Source of the DNA: Variovorax sp. Sphag1AA
Lineage (GTDB): Bacteria; Pseudomonadota; Gammaproteobacteria; Burkholderiales; Burkholderiaceae_C
Length of the DNA: 64,000 bases
Reading direction: 5' to 3'
Assembly (NCBI RefSeq): GCF_014192575.1
Contig: NZ_JACHYC010000001.1
Location: forward strand, 186,001-250,000
Position numbers and translations under genes: made by a program. Under the pieces are notes generated by a model, which ran no database searches, was not told where the DNA came from, and saw nothing but the letters and a program-made list of their open reading frames with translations. Of this stretch, positions 8,872 through 16,912 are shown piece by piece. Within the stretch, counting starts at the first letter, position 1. Every line of letters starts with the position of its first letter.

Positions 8872-9323
8872 GCGCAGCAGTCATTGCAGAAGCAACCATC
8901 GTCATCCGCGGCCGAAGGGTGGTCGGCGGTGTGTCGGAAGGCGAGGCGCTGGTCACGCGTGATCGCATCTCGGGATGGGGCGGCATCGACCCGCGCACGG
9001 GCAGCGTCATCGAAACGAGGCATTCGCTGCGCGGGCAGAGCTTTGCGGGCAAGGTGCTGGTGTTTCCGGGGGCCAAGGGGTCGTCGGGCTGGTCGGCCAT
9101 GTTCCACATGACGCGGCTCATGAAGACCGCGCCGGCTGGGTTCCTCTTCAACGAGATGACGACCAAGATGGCGCTCGGTGCGGTGGTCACGCATTCGCCC
9201 GCGATGACCGATTTCGATCGCGATCCGCTCACCTGTATCGAGACCGGTGACTGGGTGCGCGTGGATGCCGATCGCGGCGTCATCGAAATCACCAAGAAGG
9301 CACAACGAGGAGATGCAGCATGA
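8868..9323 (+). CDS. aconitase X swivel (small) subunit
   Basis: This 151-residue protein is the DUF126 swivelling domain of aconitase X. It starts at ATG 8868, which overlaps the large-subunit stop (ATGA). Characteristic segments are VVGGVSEGEALVTRDRISGWGG, SFAGKVLVFPGAKGSSGWS and FNEMTTKMALGAVVTHSPAMT. It should complete the active site of the large subunit by presenting the substrate-side loop. Its own stop overlaps the start of the next dehydratase gene, so large subunit, small subunit and dehydratase are translated as a coupled block. Confidence 0.9.
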   Translation: MSAAVIAEATIVIRGRRVVGGVSEGEALVTRDRISGWGGIDPRTGSVIETRHSLRGQSFAGKVLVFPGAKGSSGWSAMFHMTRLMKTAPAGFLFNEMTTKMALGAVVTHSPAMTDFDRDPLTCIETGDWVRVDADRGVIEITKKAQRGDAA

Positions 9324-11020
9324 CCCGGCCCCTGCGCAGCAACTTCCCGCGCGGCTCGTACCTCTGGTCGGTGCGCAATGCGCATTGGCGTGCGCTCGGC
9401 ATTCCTGAAGAGGATTGCGAGAAACCCAAGATCGCGATCGTCAACAGCTCGTCGGAACTCGCGGCCTGCTTCAGCCACCTCGACATCGTGGCCGCCGAAG
9501 TGAAGGCCGCGATCCGTGCCGCTGGCGGTGTGCCTTTCGAGATCCGCACCGCTGCGCCGAGCGACTTCATCACCGGCGCGGGTGCACGCGGCGCCTACAT
9601 GCTGGCCGCGCGCGACCTGGTCACCAACGACATCGAGGTGGCCGTCGAAGGCGCGCAGCTCGATGGCATGGTGTGCCTCACCTCGTGCGACAAGACCGTG
9701 CCGGGCCAACTCATGGCGGCGGCGCGGCTCAACATCCCCACCTTGCTCGTGCCCTGTGGTTACCAGCCCAGTGGCGAGTACAAGGGACATCACGTCGACA
9801 TCGAGGAAGTGTTCATCGGCGCGATGCATGCGGTCGCCGGCAAGCTGCCCGTCGAGGAGCTCGTGGGCATGAGCCGCGAGGCGATCCGTGGGCCTGGCGT
9901 GTGCTCGGGACTCGGCACGGCCAATTCGATGCACATCGTCTGCGAAGCGCTCGGCATGGCCTTGCCAGGCAGTGCGCCGGTTGCTGCGCTGAGCCCGAAG
10001 ATGATGGCCGACGTGCGCGACGCGGGCGCGCGCATCGTGCAGATGGTGTGGGACGACCTGAAGCCGCGCGACATCCTCACGCCCGGTGCCTTTGCGAACG
10101 CGGTACGTGCGGTGCTCTCCGTGGGCGGATCGCTCAACACGGCCAAGCATCTGCAGGCCGTCGCGACCGAAGGGCAGGCTGGTGTCGATGTCTACGGGAT
10201 GTTCGAAAAGCTCGGCCCGACCACGCCGGTGCTGTCTGGTGTGCGGCCAGTGGGCGAGAACTCGATCGAAGACTTCGAGGCTGCCGGCGGCTGCCGGGCG
10301 TTGCTGAAGCAGCTCGAGCCGCTGCTCGATACCAGCGCGCGCACCGTCACAGGCGGCACGCTCGCGGACAACCTGCGCGGCGTCGAAGTTGTGAACGCGG
10401 ACGTGATCCGCCCGATCGACCGCCCGGTGGCGCCGCTGCCTGCGATCGTCCTGCTGCGCGGCAACCTCGCGCCGGAGTCGGGCCTCATCAAGACCGGCAT
10501 CGCCGAACGCAAGGTGCGCCGCTTCACCGGGCCCGCCATCTGCTTCTGGACCGCCGATGCAGCCATCGCCGCGCTCAAGCAGGGCGACATCGTGCCCGGC
10601 CAGGTGATGGTGATGCGCGGTGCCGGTGCGTGCGGTGGACCAGCCATGGGCGGCGGTGCATCGCGCGTGGTGTTTGCGCTCGACGGTGCGGGGCTCGGCG
10701 ATGAAGTCGCGCTGCTCACCGACGGCCATCTCTCAGGCCTCGTCTGCAAGGGGCTGGTGGTCGCAGAGGTGTCGCCCGAAGCCGCGCTGGGCGGCCCGCT
10801 CGGCCTGCTGCGCGACGGCGATGTCATCACCATCGATCTCGATGCACGGCGCCTCGACGTCGCTCTGAGCGACGAGGAAATCCAGGCGCGCCGCGCCGGC
10901 TGGCAACCGCCACCGCGGCTGCATGACACCGGCTGGCTGCAGCAATACCGCCGCAACGTCGGCGCGCTCTCGCAAGGCGCGGTGCTGGTGCGCGCCGAGC
11001 GCTCCGAGGCGCCGGGCTAG
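9320..11020 (+). CDS. IlvD/Edd-family dehydratase (dihydroxy-acid or sugar-acid dehydratase-like)
   Basis: This 566-residue protein belongs to the IlvD/Edd family of iron-sulfur dehydratases. Three cluster cysteines can be aligned: in SSSELAACFSHLD, in TSCDKTVPG, and in GPGVCSGLGTANSM. The catalytic Ser motif appears as LLTDGHLSG in place of the usual DGRFSG. The GPGMPEM block of typical dihydroxy-acid dehydratases is replaced by GGPAMGGGAS, so this is a divergent subfamily and unlikely to be the housekeeping isoleucine/valine enzyme. Coupled by a four-base overlap to AcnX, it probably removes water from a hydroxylated carboxylate in the same pathway. Confidence 0.88.
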   Translation: MTRPLRSNFPRGSYLWSVRNAHWRALGIPEEDCEKPKIAIVNSSSELAACFSHLDIVAAEVKAAIRAAGGVPFEIRTAAPSDFITGAGARGAYMLAARDLVTNDIEVAVEGAQLDGMVCLTSCDKTVPGQLMAAARLNIPTLLVPCGYQPSGEYKGHHVDIEEVFIGAMHAVAGKLPVEELVGMSREAIRGPGVCSGLGTANSMHIVCEALGMALPGSAPVAALSPKMMADVRDAGARIVQMVWDDLKPRDILTPGAFANAVRAVLSVGGSLNTAKHLQAVATEGQAGVDVYGMFEKLGPTTPVLSGVRPVGENSIEDFEAAGGCRALLKQLEPLLDTSARTVTGGTLADNLRGVEVVNADVIRPIDRPVAPLPAIVLLRGNLAPESGLIKTGIAERKVRRFTGPAICFWTADAAIAALKQGDIVPGQVMVMRGAGACGGPAMGGGASRVVFALDGAGLGDEVALLTDGHLSGLVCKGLVVAEVSPEAALGGPLGLLRDGDVITIDLDARRLDVALSDEEIQARRAGWQPPPRLHDTGWLQQYRRNVGALSQGAVLVRAERSEAPG

Positions 11021-11142
11021 ACCCGCTTTCTCCCAGGTCTCGAACCATCCCGGCGCGCGATCTTGCGCCCCGGGTGGCGGAGCCCTGCGCGTGTTCCAGG
11101 TTTGTTCAACCAAGAGAAGAAGCGACAGTGAAAAAAAGAGAC

Positions 11143-12279
11143 ATGAAAAAGCAATGGACATGCTCGGCCATCGGTGCCGTGCTGGGGCTGATGGGCGGCG
11201 CGGTTCACGCGCAATCCAGCATCACGATGTTCGGGGTGATGGACGTGGGCGTCCAGTACACCAAGGGCGACGGTGTGGGGTCGAGGACGGCGCTGTCGAA
11301 CGGCGGCCTGTCGACGAGCCGGTTGGGCTTTCGCGGTACCGAAGACTTGGGTGGCGACCTGCGCGCGAGCTTCTGGCTCGAAGGCAGCCTGAATCCCGAC
11401 GACGGCACCGGCCGCGCGACCAACACCAACAACCAGGCTAACGGCGGCACGCCGGCGGGGCCGTTCAACTTCGACCGGATGTCCTTCGTCAGCCTGACCT
11501 CGGGCACCTTCGGCGAAGTGCGGCTGGGGCGGGACTTCATCCCGACGCACTACAACAGCATCTACTTCGATCCTTTCAACGCCAACGGTGTGGCGCGAGC
11601 GGGCAACCTCACGTTCGCCGGCGTCGGCACGGGGCCGCTGCCCACGGCGATCACCGGTAGTAATGCCGTGAGCTACTGGCTGCCGAGCGGGCTCGGCGGC
11701 TTCTACGGCATGGTGATGGCCGGCACGGGCGAGAACAGCTCGCGCGAGACCAACCGCGACGACGGCAACTTCGCGGGCACGCGCTTCGGCTATGCCTCGG
11801 GGCCGATCGATGTCGCTGCGGCCTACACGCGCACGCGATTCGATTCCACCGCGACCATCGGCGACTACACGCACGCCAACATCGGCGGCACCTGGGATGT
11901 CGGCCCCGTGAAGCTCTTCGGGCTCTACAACGCGGTGCGCGTGCAACTCGCGGCTGGCACGGTGCGCAAGAACACGGCCGAGATCGGCGCGCACATCCTC
12001 GCCTTCGACGTCGGCCGCATCCGCATCAGCTACGCCTACCTCGACGACCGCAGCGACGACAGCCTGCGCAACGCCAACGGCCTGCCGCGCAATCGCGACG
12101 ACGCGCGCCAGGTCGGCATTGGCTACGTGCACAACCTCTCGAAGCGCACCGCGTTCTACGGCAGCTATGCGCGCCTGATGAACAGCGGACAGGCGCGCTA
12201 TGTGGTGAGCGGTGGCGTGGTGCCCGCCGCGGGCCGCGTGTCGACCGGCACGGAGGTCGGCATCCGTCATGTTTTCTAA
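11143..12279 (+). CDS. gram-negative general porin (Burkholderiales OmpC-like)
   Basis: This 378-residue outer-membrane porin has a signal peptide (MKKQWTCSAIGAVLGLMGG, then AVHAQ) followed by SSITMFGVMDVGVQYTKGD, the standard first beta-strand of beta-proteobacterial trimeric porins. The last residues TGTEVGIRHVF end in Phe, as required for barrel assembly. The ATG at 11143 follows an AAAGAGAC ribosome site; a GTG at 11128 is an alternative that lengthens the signal peptide by five residues. Its place between the dehydratase and a Bug receptor suggests it admits the cluster's substrate. Confidence 0.93.
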   Translation: MKKQWTCSAIGAVLGLMGGAVHAQSSITMFGVMDVGVQYTKGDGVGSRTALSNGGLSTSRLGFRGTEDLGGDLRASFWLEGSLNPDDGTGRATNTNNQANGGTPAGPFNFDRMSFVSLTSGTFGEVRLGRDFIPTHYNSIYFDPFNANGVARAGNLTFAGVGTGPLPTAITGSNAVSYWLPSGLGGFYGMVMAGTGENSSRETNRDDGNFAGTRFGYASGPIDVAAAYTRTRFDSTATIGDYTHANIGGTWDVGPVKLFGLYNAVRVQLAAGTVRKNTAEIGAHILAFDVGRIRISYAYLDDRSDDSLRNANGLPRNRDDARQVGIGYVHNLSKRTAFYGSYARLMNSGQARYVVSGGVVPAAGRVSTGTEVGIRHVF

Positions 12280-12296
12280 CCCGGAAGGACAAGACC

Positions 12297-13268
12297 ATGC
12301 GACGCAGAACCTTGACCGCCGCGGCCCTGTGGGGCGCGGCCGCTTTGACGAGCCTGCCCCTCCCGGCGGGCGCCGATGAAGCCTGGCCCCAGAAGCCGAT
12401 CCGCCTGATCGTGGGCTTCGCGCCCGGCGGAGGGGCGGATGCGCTCACGCGCATCATCGCGGACGGGTTGTCGAAGCAGCTCGGCCAGCAGGTCATCGTG
12501 GACAACCGGCCCGGCGCCGACGGCGTACTTGCTGCTCAGGCCACTTCATCCGCAAAGCCTGACGGTTACACGCTGCTGATGGGCACGAATACGGCGATGG
12601 TCGCGGCGCCCACGCTGCGGCCGACGCCGCCGTACGACCCGTTCAAGGCCTTCACGCCGATCAGCTCGGCCGGTCAGTTCTCGATGTTCCTGGTCGTGCC
12701 GTCGACCTTGCCGGCGAAGAGCGTGAACGAATTGCTTGCGCTCATCGCGGCCAAGCCCGGTGCGTACAACTCCGCGTCGAGCAACAGCGCTTCCGAGCTC
12801 GCGATGCTGCAGCTGCTGGGCGATCGCAAGGTGGTCAATGCGCGCTACAAGGGCGACATGCAGGCCATGACCGACCTGCTCGGCGGGCAGGTGCAGATGA
12901 TGTTCACCACCGGCACGCTCGCGCCGGCCTACGTGAAGGACGGGCGCATCCGCGCGCTCGTCACGCTGCTGCCGGAGCGCAGCGAACTGCTGCCCGATGT
13001 GCCGACCGGTGGGGAGCTCAGTCTGGGCAAGCTCACCATCACGCCGTGGGCTGGCTTCTTCGGCCCGCCGGGCATGCCGCAAGCCTTGACCGACAGGCTT
13101 TCACGCGAATTGCAGAACACGCTACAGCGGCCGGAAGTCCGCAAGCAGCTCGCGCAGCAGGGCTTCGAAGGCTACGGCATGAGCCCCGAGAAGTTCAGGG
13201 AGTTCTTCCGCCAGCAGTACGACGCCTTCGGTGCGACCGTGCGGGAGCACAACGTGAAGTTCGAGTAG
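12297..13268 (+). CDS. Bug-family tripartite tricarboxylate transporter substrate-binding protein
   Basis: This 323-residue periplasmic receptor has a signal peptide (MRRRTLTAAALWGAAALTS through PLPAGA) and Bug motifs IRLIVGFAPGGGADALTR, VDNRPGADGVLAAQ, PDGYTLLMGTN, YDPFKAFTPIS and LLPDVPTGGELS. It lies 17 bases after the porin stop, most likely in the same transcript. It is clearly distinct from the tandem pair at 3011-5019, so the cluster carries three receptors and no TctAB subunits. Confidence 0.93.
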   Translation: MRRRTLTAAALWGAAALTSLPLPAGADEAWPQKPIRLIVGFAPGGGADALTRIIADGLSKQLGQQVIVDNRPGADGVLAAQATSSAKPDGYTLLMGTNTAMVAAPTLRPTPPYDPFKAFTPISSAGQFSMFLVVPSTLPAKSVNELLALIAAKPGAYNSASSNSASELAMLQLLGDRKVVNARYKGDMQAMTDLLGGQVQMMFTTGTLAPAYVKDGRIRALVTLLPERSELLPDVPTGGELSLGKLTITPWAGFFGPPGMPQALTDRLSRELQNTLQRPEVRKQLAQQGFEGYGMSPEKFREFFRQQYDAFGATVREHNVKFE

Positions 13269-13274
13269 AGCGCG

Positions 13275-13622
13275 TTACGGAAGGACGGGTGGAGGCGTCT
13301 GCGTCACGCCTTGCTCCCAATCCGCGGCGCGTGTCCTGCGCAGGATAAAGATGCCGATCACGGTGCCGATGGGGATGCTGATCAGCATCAGAATGCCCAC
13401 CGCACGCGATAGGCTGCGCGACCACGGCTTGCCTCGCCGTACGCCGGCGAAGGCGAGAGCATGCACGCCGAACGGCAGGGCGAAGATCAGCGTAAGGAGC
13501 ACTGCCGCCTCGATCTGCGCCGTTCCGCCCGCATGGAGCACTTTCAGAATGATCCCGGCCCAAAAGACGAGATAGAGCGCGGCCATGACGATGTGGACAC
13601 GGGCGAGAGCAGTGTTGAGCAT
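13275..13622 (-). CDS. small membrane protein of unknown function
   Basis: This 115-residue protein has three hydrophobic segments: about residues 10-28 (VMAALYLVFWAGIILKVL), 38-60 (AAVLLTLIFALPFGVHALAF) and 74-93 (VGILMLISIPIGTVIGIFIL). I do not recognise a family. The ATG at 13622 is preceded by AGGGA. It is convergent with the Bug gene, with six bases between stops, and seems to stand alone. A role cannot be assigned. Confidence 0.7.
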   Translation of the reverse strand: MLNTALARVHIVMAALYLVFWAGIILKVLHAGGTAQIEAAVLLTLIFALPFGVHALAFAGVRRGKPWSRSLSRAVGILMLISIPIGTVIGIFILRRTRAADWEQGVTQTPPPVLP

Positions 13623-13703
13623 GTGTTTCCCTGAATTTGCGCGGATTCGACGGCCGCGTGTTCCGCCGAGTCTATAGCCCCGCGCGCAGGGACTGCGCGG
13701 TAG

Positions 13704-14654
13704 TCAGATGCCAATGGATGGCGCGTGCCTGCTCCAGAACGCCGCATCCGGAATCGCCCCCGCACCAGCCGCCGCGTTGTCCGCCATGTGCTCGGCGCGG
13801 CTCGTGCCCGGGATGGTGCATGTCACGGCGGGGTGGCTCAGTACGAACTTGATCAGCACTTGCGCCCAACTCGTGCAGCCGATCTCGGCGACCCAGTCGG
13901 GCAGCGGCTTGTCGCGCAGGCGGCGCAGCAGGCCGCCGCCACCGAAGGGCATGTTGATGATCACCGCCACGCCGCGCTCGGCCGCCAGTGGAAGCAGGCG
14001 CTTTTCGGCGTCGCGCGCGTCGATCGAGTAGTTGATCTGCAGGAAGTCGAGCTTCTGCGCGCGCAGCACCGATTCGACTTCGCCGTAGGCTGAGGCCGTG
14101 TAGTGCGTGATGCCGATGTAGCGCACCCGGCCCTGGTCCTTCCAGCCGCGCAGCGTGGCAAGGTGCGTGCGCCAGTCGACGAGGTTGTGCACCTGCATCA
14201 GGTCCATGCGCTGGGTGCGCAGGCGGGCGAAGGATTGCTCCATCTGCGCGATGCCGGCCTCGCGGCCCGAGGTCCAGACCTTGGTCGCGAGAAAGGCCTT
14301 GGCGTGCTGGTTCGATGCGGCCAGCAGCTCGCCGGTGGTTTCCTCGGAGCGGCCGTACATCGGCGAGCTGTCGACGACCGAGCCGCCAGCCGCGAACAGC
14401 GCATCGAGCACGCCAGACAGCCGCTGGTATTCGGGGGTGCCGGGGCGCTGGTCGAAGCCGAGCCAGGTTCCGCAGCCGACCACCGGCAAGGCTTCCTTCG
14501 TCGAGGGAATGGGGCGAGTGTTCATGCGGGGCCTGCCTGGCTGCTGTTGCTGCTGTTGCGCTAACGCGGGAATGACGGTTCCCGCGCACAGCGCCATGCC
14601 CAGCCGCAGCAGCCGGGCGCGCGTGAGGGGAAGGAGGGCGCCTGCATCGGTCAT
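13704..14654 (-). CDS. aldo/keto reductase with an N-terminal export signal
   Basis: This 316-residue protein has the complete aldo/keto reductase tetrad: Asp95 and Tyr100 in VVDSSPMYGR, Lys125 in ATKVWTSG and His156 in QVHNLVDW. The C-terminal cofactor region TIPGTSRAEHMADN is present, consistent with NADPH use. The first 33 residues look like a signal peptide (LTRARLLRLGMALCAGTVIPALAQ), followed by a run of six Gln and PGRPRMNTRPIP. A second possible start, Met44 after the Gln run, would give a cytoplasmic enzyme. Export is therefore likely but not certain. It is divergent from the SOS cassette. Confidence 0.85.
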   Translation of the reverse strand: MTDAGALLPLTRARLLRLGMALCAGTVIPALAQQQQQQPGRPRMNTRPIPSTKEALPVVGCGTWLGFDQRPGTPEYQRLSGVLDALFAAGGSVVDSSPMYGRSEETTGELLAASNQHAKAFLATKVWTSGREAGIAQMEQSFARLRTQRMDLMQVHNLVDWRTHLATLRGWKDQGRVRYIGITHYTASAYGEVESVLRAQKLDFLQINYSIDARDAEKRLLPLAAERGVAVIINMPFGGGGLLRRLRDKPLPDWVAEIGCTSWAQVLIKFVLSHPAVTCTIPGTSRAEHMADNAAAGAGAIPDAAFWSRHAPSIGI

Positions 14655-14759
14655 CGGACGCAGTATCCGGAGCTGATCTCCCGCTTGCGCAGGCTTCTCT
14701 CTGTTCCCGGGATGGCTGCTCGGGATTGCAAGAAATTTCTCTGGTCAGACGCACAAATG

Positions 14760-14775
14760 CTGTATAAAAATACAG
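14760..14775. promoter_or_regulatory. LexA box (SOS operator) of imuA-imuB-dnaE2
   Basis: CTGTATAAAAATACAG is a perfect CTGT-N8-ACAG LexA site. It ends 12 bases before the imuA start and contains a TATAAA that would serve as the -10 element, so LexA binding would block the promoter. It controls the three-gene mutagenesis cassette that follows. Confidence 0.93.
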
Positions 14776-14787
14776 TAAAACTGCATC

Positions 14788-15591
14788 ATGGGCCTGCCTT
14801 TCCTCGACTCCTTTTCCGCTGCCGCCCGTCACGGCGTCTGGCATGCCGACGAACTCGGCAGCGCCGACGCGCAGGTCATCGGCACCGGCCATGCCGCACT
14901 CGATGCCGAGCTGCCAGGCGGCGGCTGGCCGGTCGGAGCGATGACGGAACTGCTGCAGACCGCGCCGCAGGACCCCATCTGGCCGCTGCTGCTGCCCGGC
15001 CTCGTGCAGGCGGTGCAGGCGCGCGGCGGGCCGGTGGTGCTCATCGGTGCGCCTTGCGAGCCCTTCGGCGCTTCGCTGGCCGCGCACGGGCTTGCGCCCG
15101 AGTCCCTGATGTGGGTCCGCAGCGATGCATCGGCCGCGCGCCTGTGGGCCTGCGAGCAAGCTTTGCGCTGTGCTGATGTGGGCGCGGTGCTGGCCTGGCT
15201 GCCGCAGGCCCGGGTCGGCGAGCTGCGGCGGTTGCAGCTCGCTGCGGCGCAGCACGACGTACTGCTTTTCGTCTGCCGGCCAGAAACGGTGGCGCAATCG
15301 GCTTCTCCGGCGCGGTTGCGGCTGCACATCGTGCGCAGCACGGCCGATGCGGGGCAGGTCGAGCTTCACATCCTCAAACGACGCGGCCCGCCGCTGACGA
15401 CGCCGGTGATGGCTCCGGCGCGCAGCGAGCGCATGAGCGCCTTGCTCGCGGCCGCGCGCGTGCGCCGCAAGCTGCGGCTTCGGCAGGGCGCGATGCCGCA
15501 GCCGGTGACGGTGGATTCGACCACCGTGGTCCACATCGACGCGTGGAAGGAAGGGCGCCATGCATTGGATCGCCTTGCAGTGGTCGCCTGA
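14788..15591 (+). CDS. imuA: ImuA, translesion-synthesis accessory protein (SulA/RecA-like)
   Basis: This 267-residue protein is the ImuA component of the SOS mutasome. Family features are GHAALDAELPGGGWPVGAMTELL near the N-terminus, a RecA-like core without an obvious intact Walker A, and LLFVCRPETVAQSASPARLRL. It is thought to act with ImuB and DnaE2 in damage-induced mutagenesis. It starts 12 bases after the LexA box and its 3' end overlaps imuB by 32 bases. Order imuA-imuB-dnaE2 is the standard one. Confidence 0.92.
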   Translation: MGLPFLDSFSAAARHGVWHADELGSADAQVIGTGHAALDAELPGGGWPVGAMTELLQTAPQDPIWPLLLPGLVQAVQARGGPVVLIGAPCEPFGASLAAHGLAPESLMWVRSDASAARLWACEQALRCADVGAVLAWLPQARVGELRRLQLAAAQHDVLLFVCRPETVAQSASPARLRLHIVRSTADAGQVELHILKRRGPPLTTPVMAPARSERMSALLAAARVRRKLRLRQGAMPQPVTVDSTTVVHIDAWKEGRHALDRLAVVA

Positions 15592-16912
15592 ACCCGATGC
15601 GCCCGACACGCCTCTGCCGCCCCCCGAAGCCTTGAGCTGGTGGGCGCTGCAGTTCACGCCGCACGTTGCCTGGCAGGACGAAGCCCTGATGCTCGAAGTC
15701 GCCGCCTGCGAACGGCTCTGGGGCGGGCGCCTGAGTCTCATGCGGCAGCTCTCTGGCACCAATCCCGCGCCCGACACGCGCCTGCTCGGCGCGCAAGGCT
15801 CCACCAGCCTGGAGGCGCTCGCGCGCTTGCGGCTCTTCGTGCGCGGCGAACGCCGGCCTGATGACATGCCCGGCGGCCTGCCGCTCGACACACTCAGCGT
15901 TGCCCGCGATCACCTCGATCTGCTCGCACGCCTCGGCTGCCGAACCTGGGGCGACGTGGCCGCATTGCCTCGTGGCGGGCTTTCGCGGCGTTTCGGCGCT
16001 GCGCTGCGTGAGGCGCTCGACGTCGCTTGGGGGCAGCGCCCCGAAACCCATGTATGGCTCGAACTGCCCGATGTGTTCGAGCAAAAGCTGGAACTGCCCG
16101 CGCTGGCCGAAAACGCCAACGAGCTCATGTGGTCCGCCAATCGCCTGCTCGCAGCGCTGCAGATCTGGCTGCGTGCACGCCAACGCGGCGCACGCGCGCT
16201 CGAACTGCAATGGACGCTCGACCTCAAGCGCTTCAACGGAGTGGACCTGCCGCCCCATCAGCACATCACTGTGCGCACCGCCGAGCCCACGCAGGACATG
16301 GCGCACCTGCGCCGCCTGCTGAGCGAGAAACTCGCGCTCACCACGCTCGCTGCGCCCGCGAGCTGGCTGCGATTGCGTTCCCTCGAAACCGATCCATGGG
16401 CCGGCGCCAATACCAGCTTTCTGCCGGAGGACAACCGCAAGGGCGACAAGCTCCATGAGATGGTCGAGCGGCTCAGCGCGCGGCTCGGTCCGCGGCAGGT
16501 CCTGGTGCCTGTGCCGCATGCCGATCGTCGCGCCGAGCGCACCCAGGCGTGGCAGCCGGCCTTGGCGGCAAATCGGCCGCAGGAAAAGAAGGAGAAAAAG
16601 AAGGAGCGCGCAGCCACCGCGCCATCCCAGCCGGATGCGATCTACCCCACTTGGCTGTTGCCCGAGCCTCTGCGGCTCGACATGGACGGCGAGCGCCCCT
16701 GCTATCGCGGCCCGCTGCGCAAGCTGATCGGGCCGCAGCGCGTCGAAGCCGGCTGGTGGGGCGGTGCGGAAGAGGGCGGCCGCCCGGCGGTGCGCGATTA
16801 CTACGTCGCTGAAAGCCCCGAAGCCGGCCTCGTGTGGATCTACCGCGAGCGCGTGCCGACCCGTTTCGCCGACGCTGAAGTGCGCTGGTATCTGCAGGGC
16901 CTGTATGCCTGA
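15560..16912 (+). CDS. imuB: ImuB, Y-family polymerase-like mutasome protein
   Basis: This 450-residue protein is a Y-family DNA polymerase homologue. The N-terminus MHWIALQWSPEP lacks the catalytic aspartate of active Y-family enzymes (normally IDxDCFFA), as known for ImuB, which acts as a clamp-binding hub rather than a polymerase. A helix-hairpin region LLARLGCRTWGDVAALPRGGLSRRFG is intact. A Lys-rich stretch (EKKEKKKERA) lies near residue 345. It overlaps imuA by 32 bases and dnaE2 by 8. Confidence 0.93.
   Translation: MHWIALQWSPEPDAPDTPLPPPEALSWWALQFTPHVAWQDEALMLEVAACERLWGGRLSLMRQLSGTNPAPDTRLLGAQGSTSLEALARLRLFVRGERRPDDMPGGLPLDTLSVARDHLDLLARLGCRTWGDVAALPRGGLSRRFGAALREALDVAWGQRPETHVWLELPDVFEQKLELPALAENANELMWSANRLLAALQIWLRARQRGARALELQWTLDLKRFNGVDLPPHQHITVRTAEPTQDMAHLRRLLSEKLALTTLAAPASWLRLRSLETDPWAGANTSFLPEDNRKGDKLHEMVERLSARLGPRQVLVPVPHADRRAERTQAWQPALAANRPQEKKEKKKERAATAPSQPDAIYPTWLLPEPLRLDMDGERPCYRGPLRKLIGPQRVEAGWWGGAEEGGRPAVRDYYVAESPEAGLVWIYRERVPTRFADAEVRWYLQGLYA

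Noticed and set aside
8663..10729. 688-codon antisense frame over the AcnX small subunit and the dehydratase
   Set aside because: Low-complexity His/Arg/Gly composition and full overlap with well-supported genes mark it as a shadow frame.
13672..15891. 739-codon leftward frame spanning the aldo/keto reductase, the LexA box and imuAB
   Set aside because: It crosses three well-supported features and a promoter; the composition is typical of noncoding frames in this genome.
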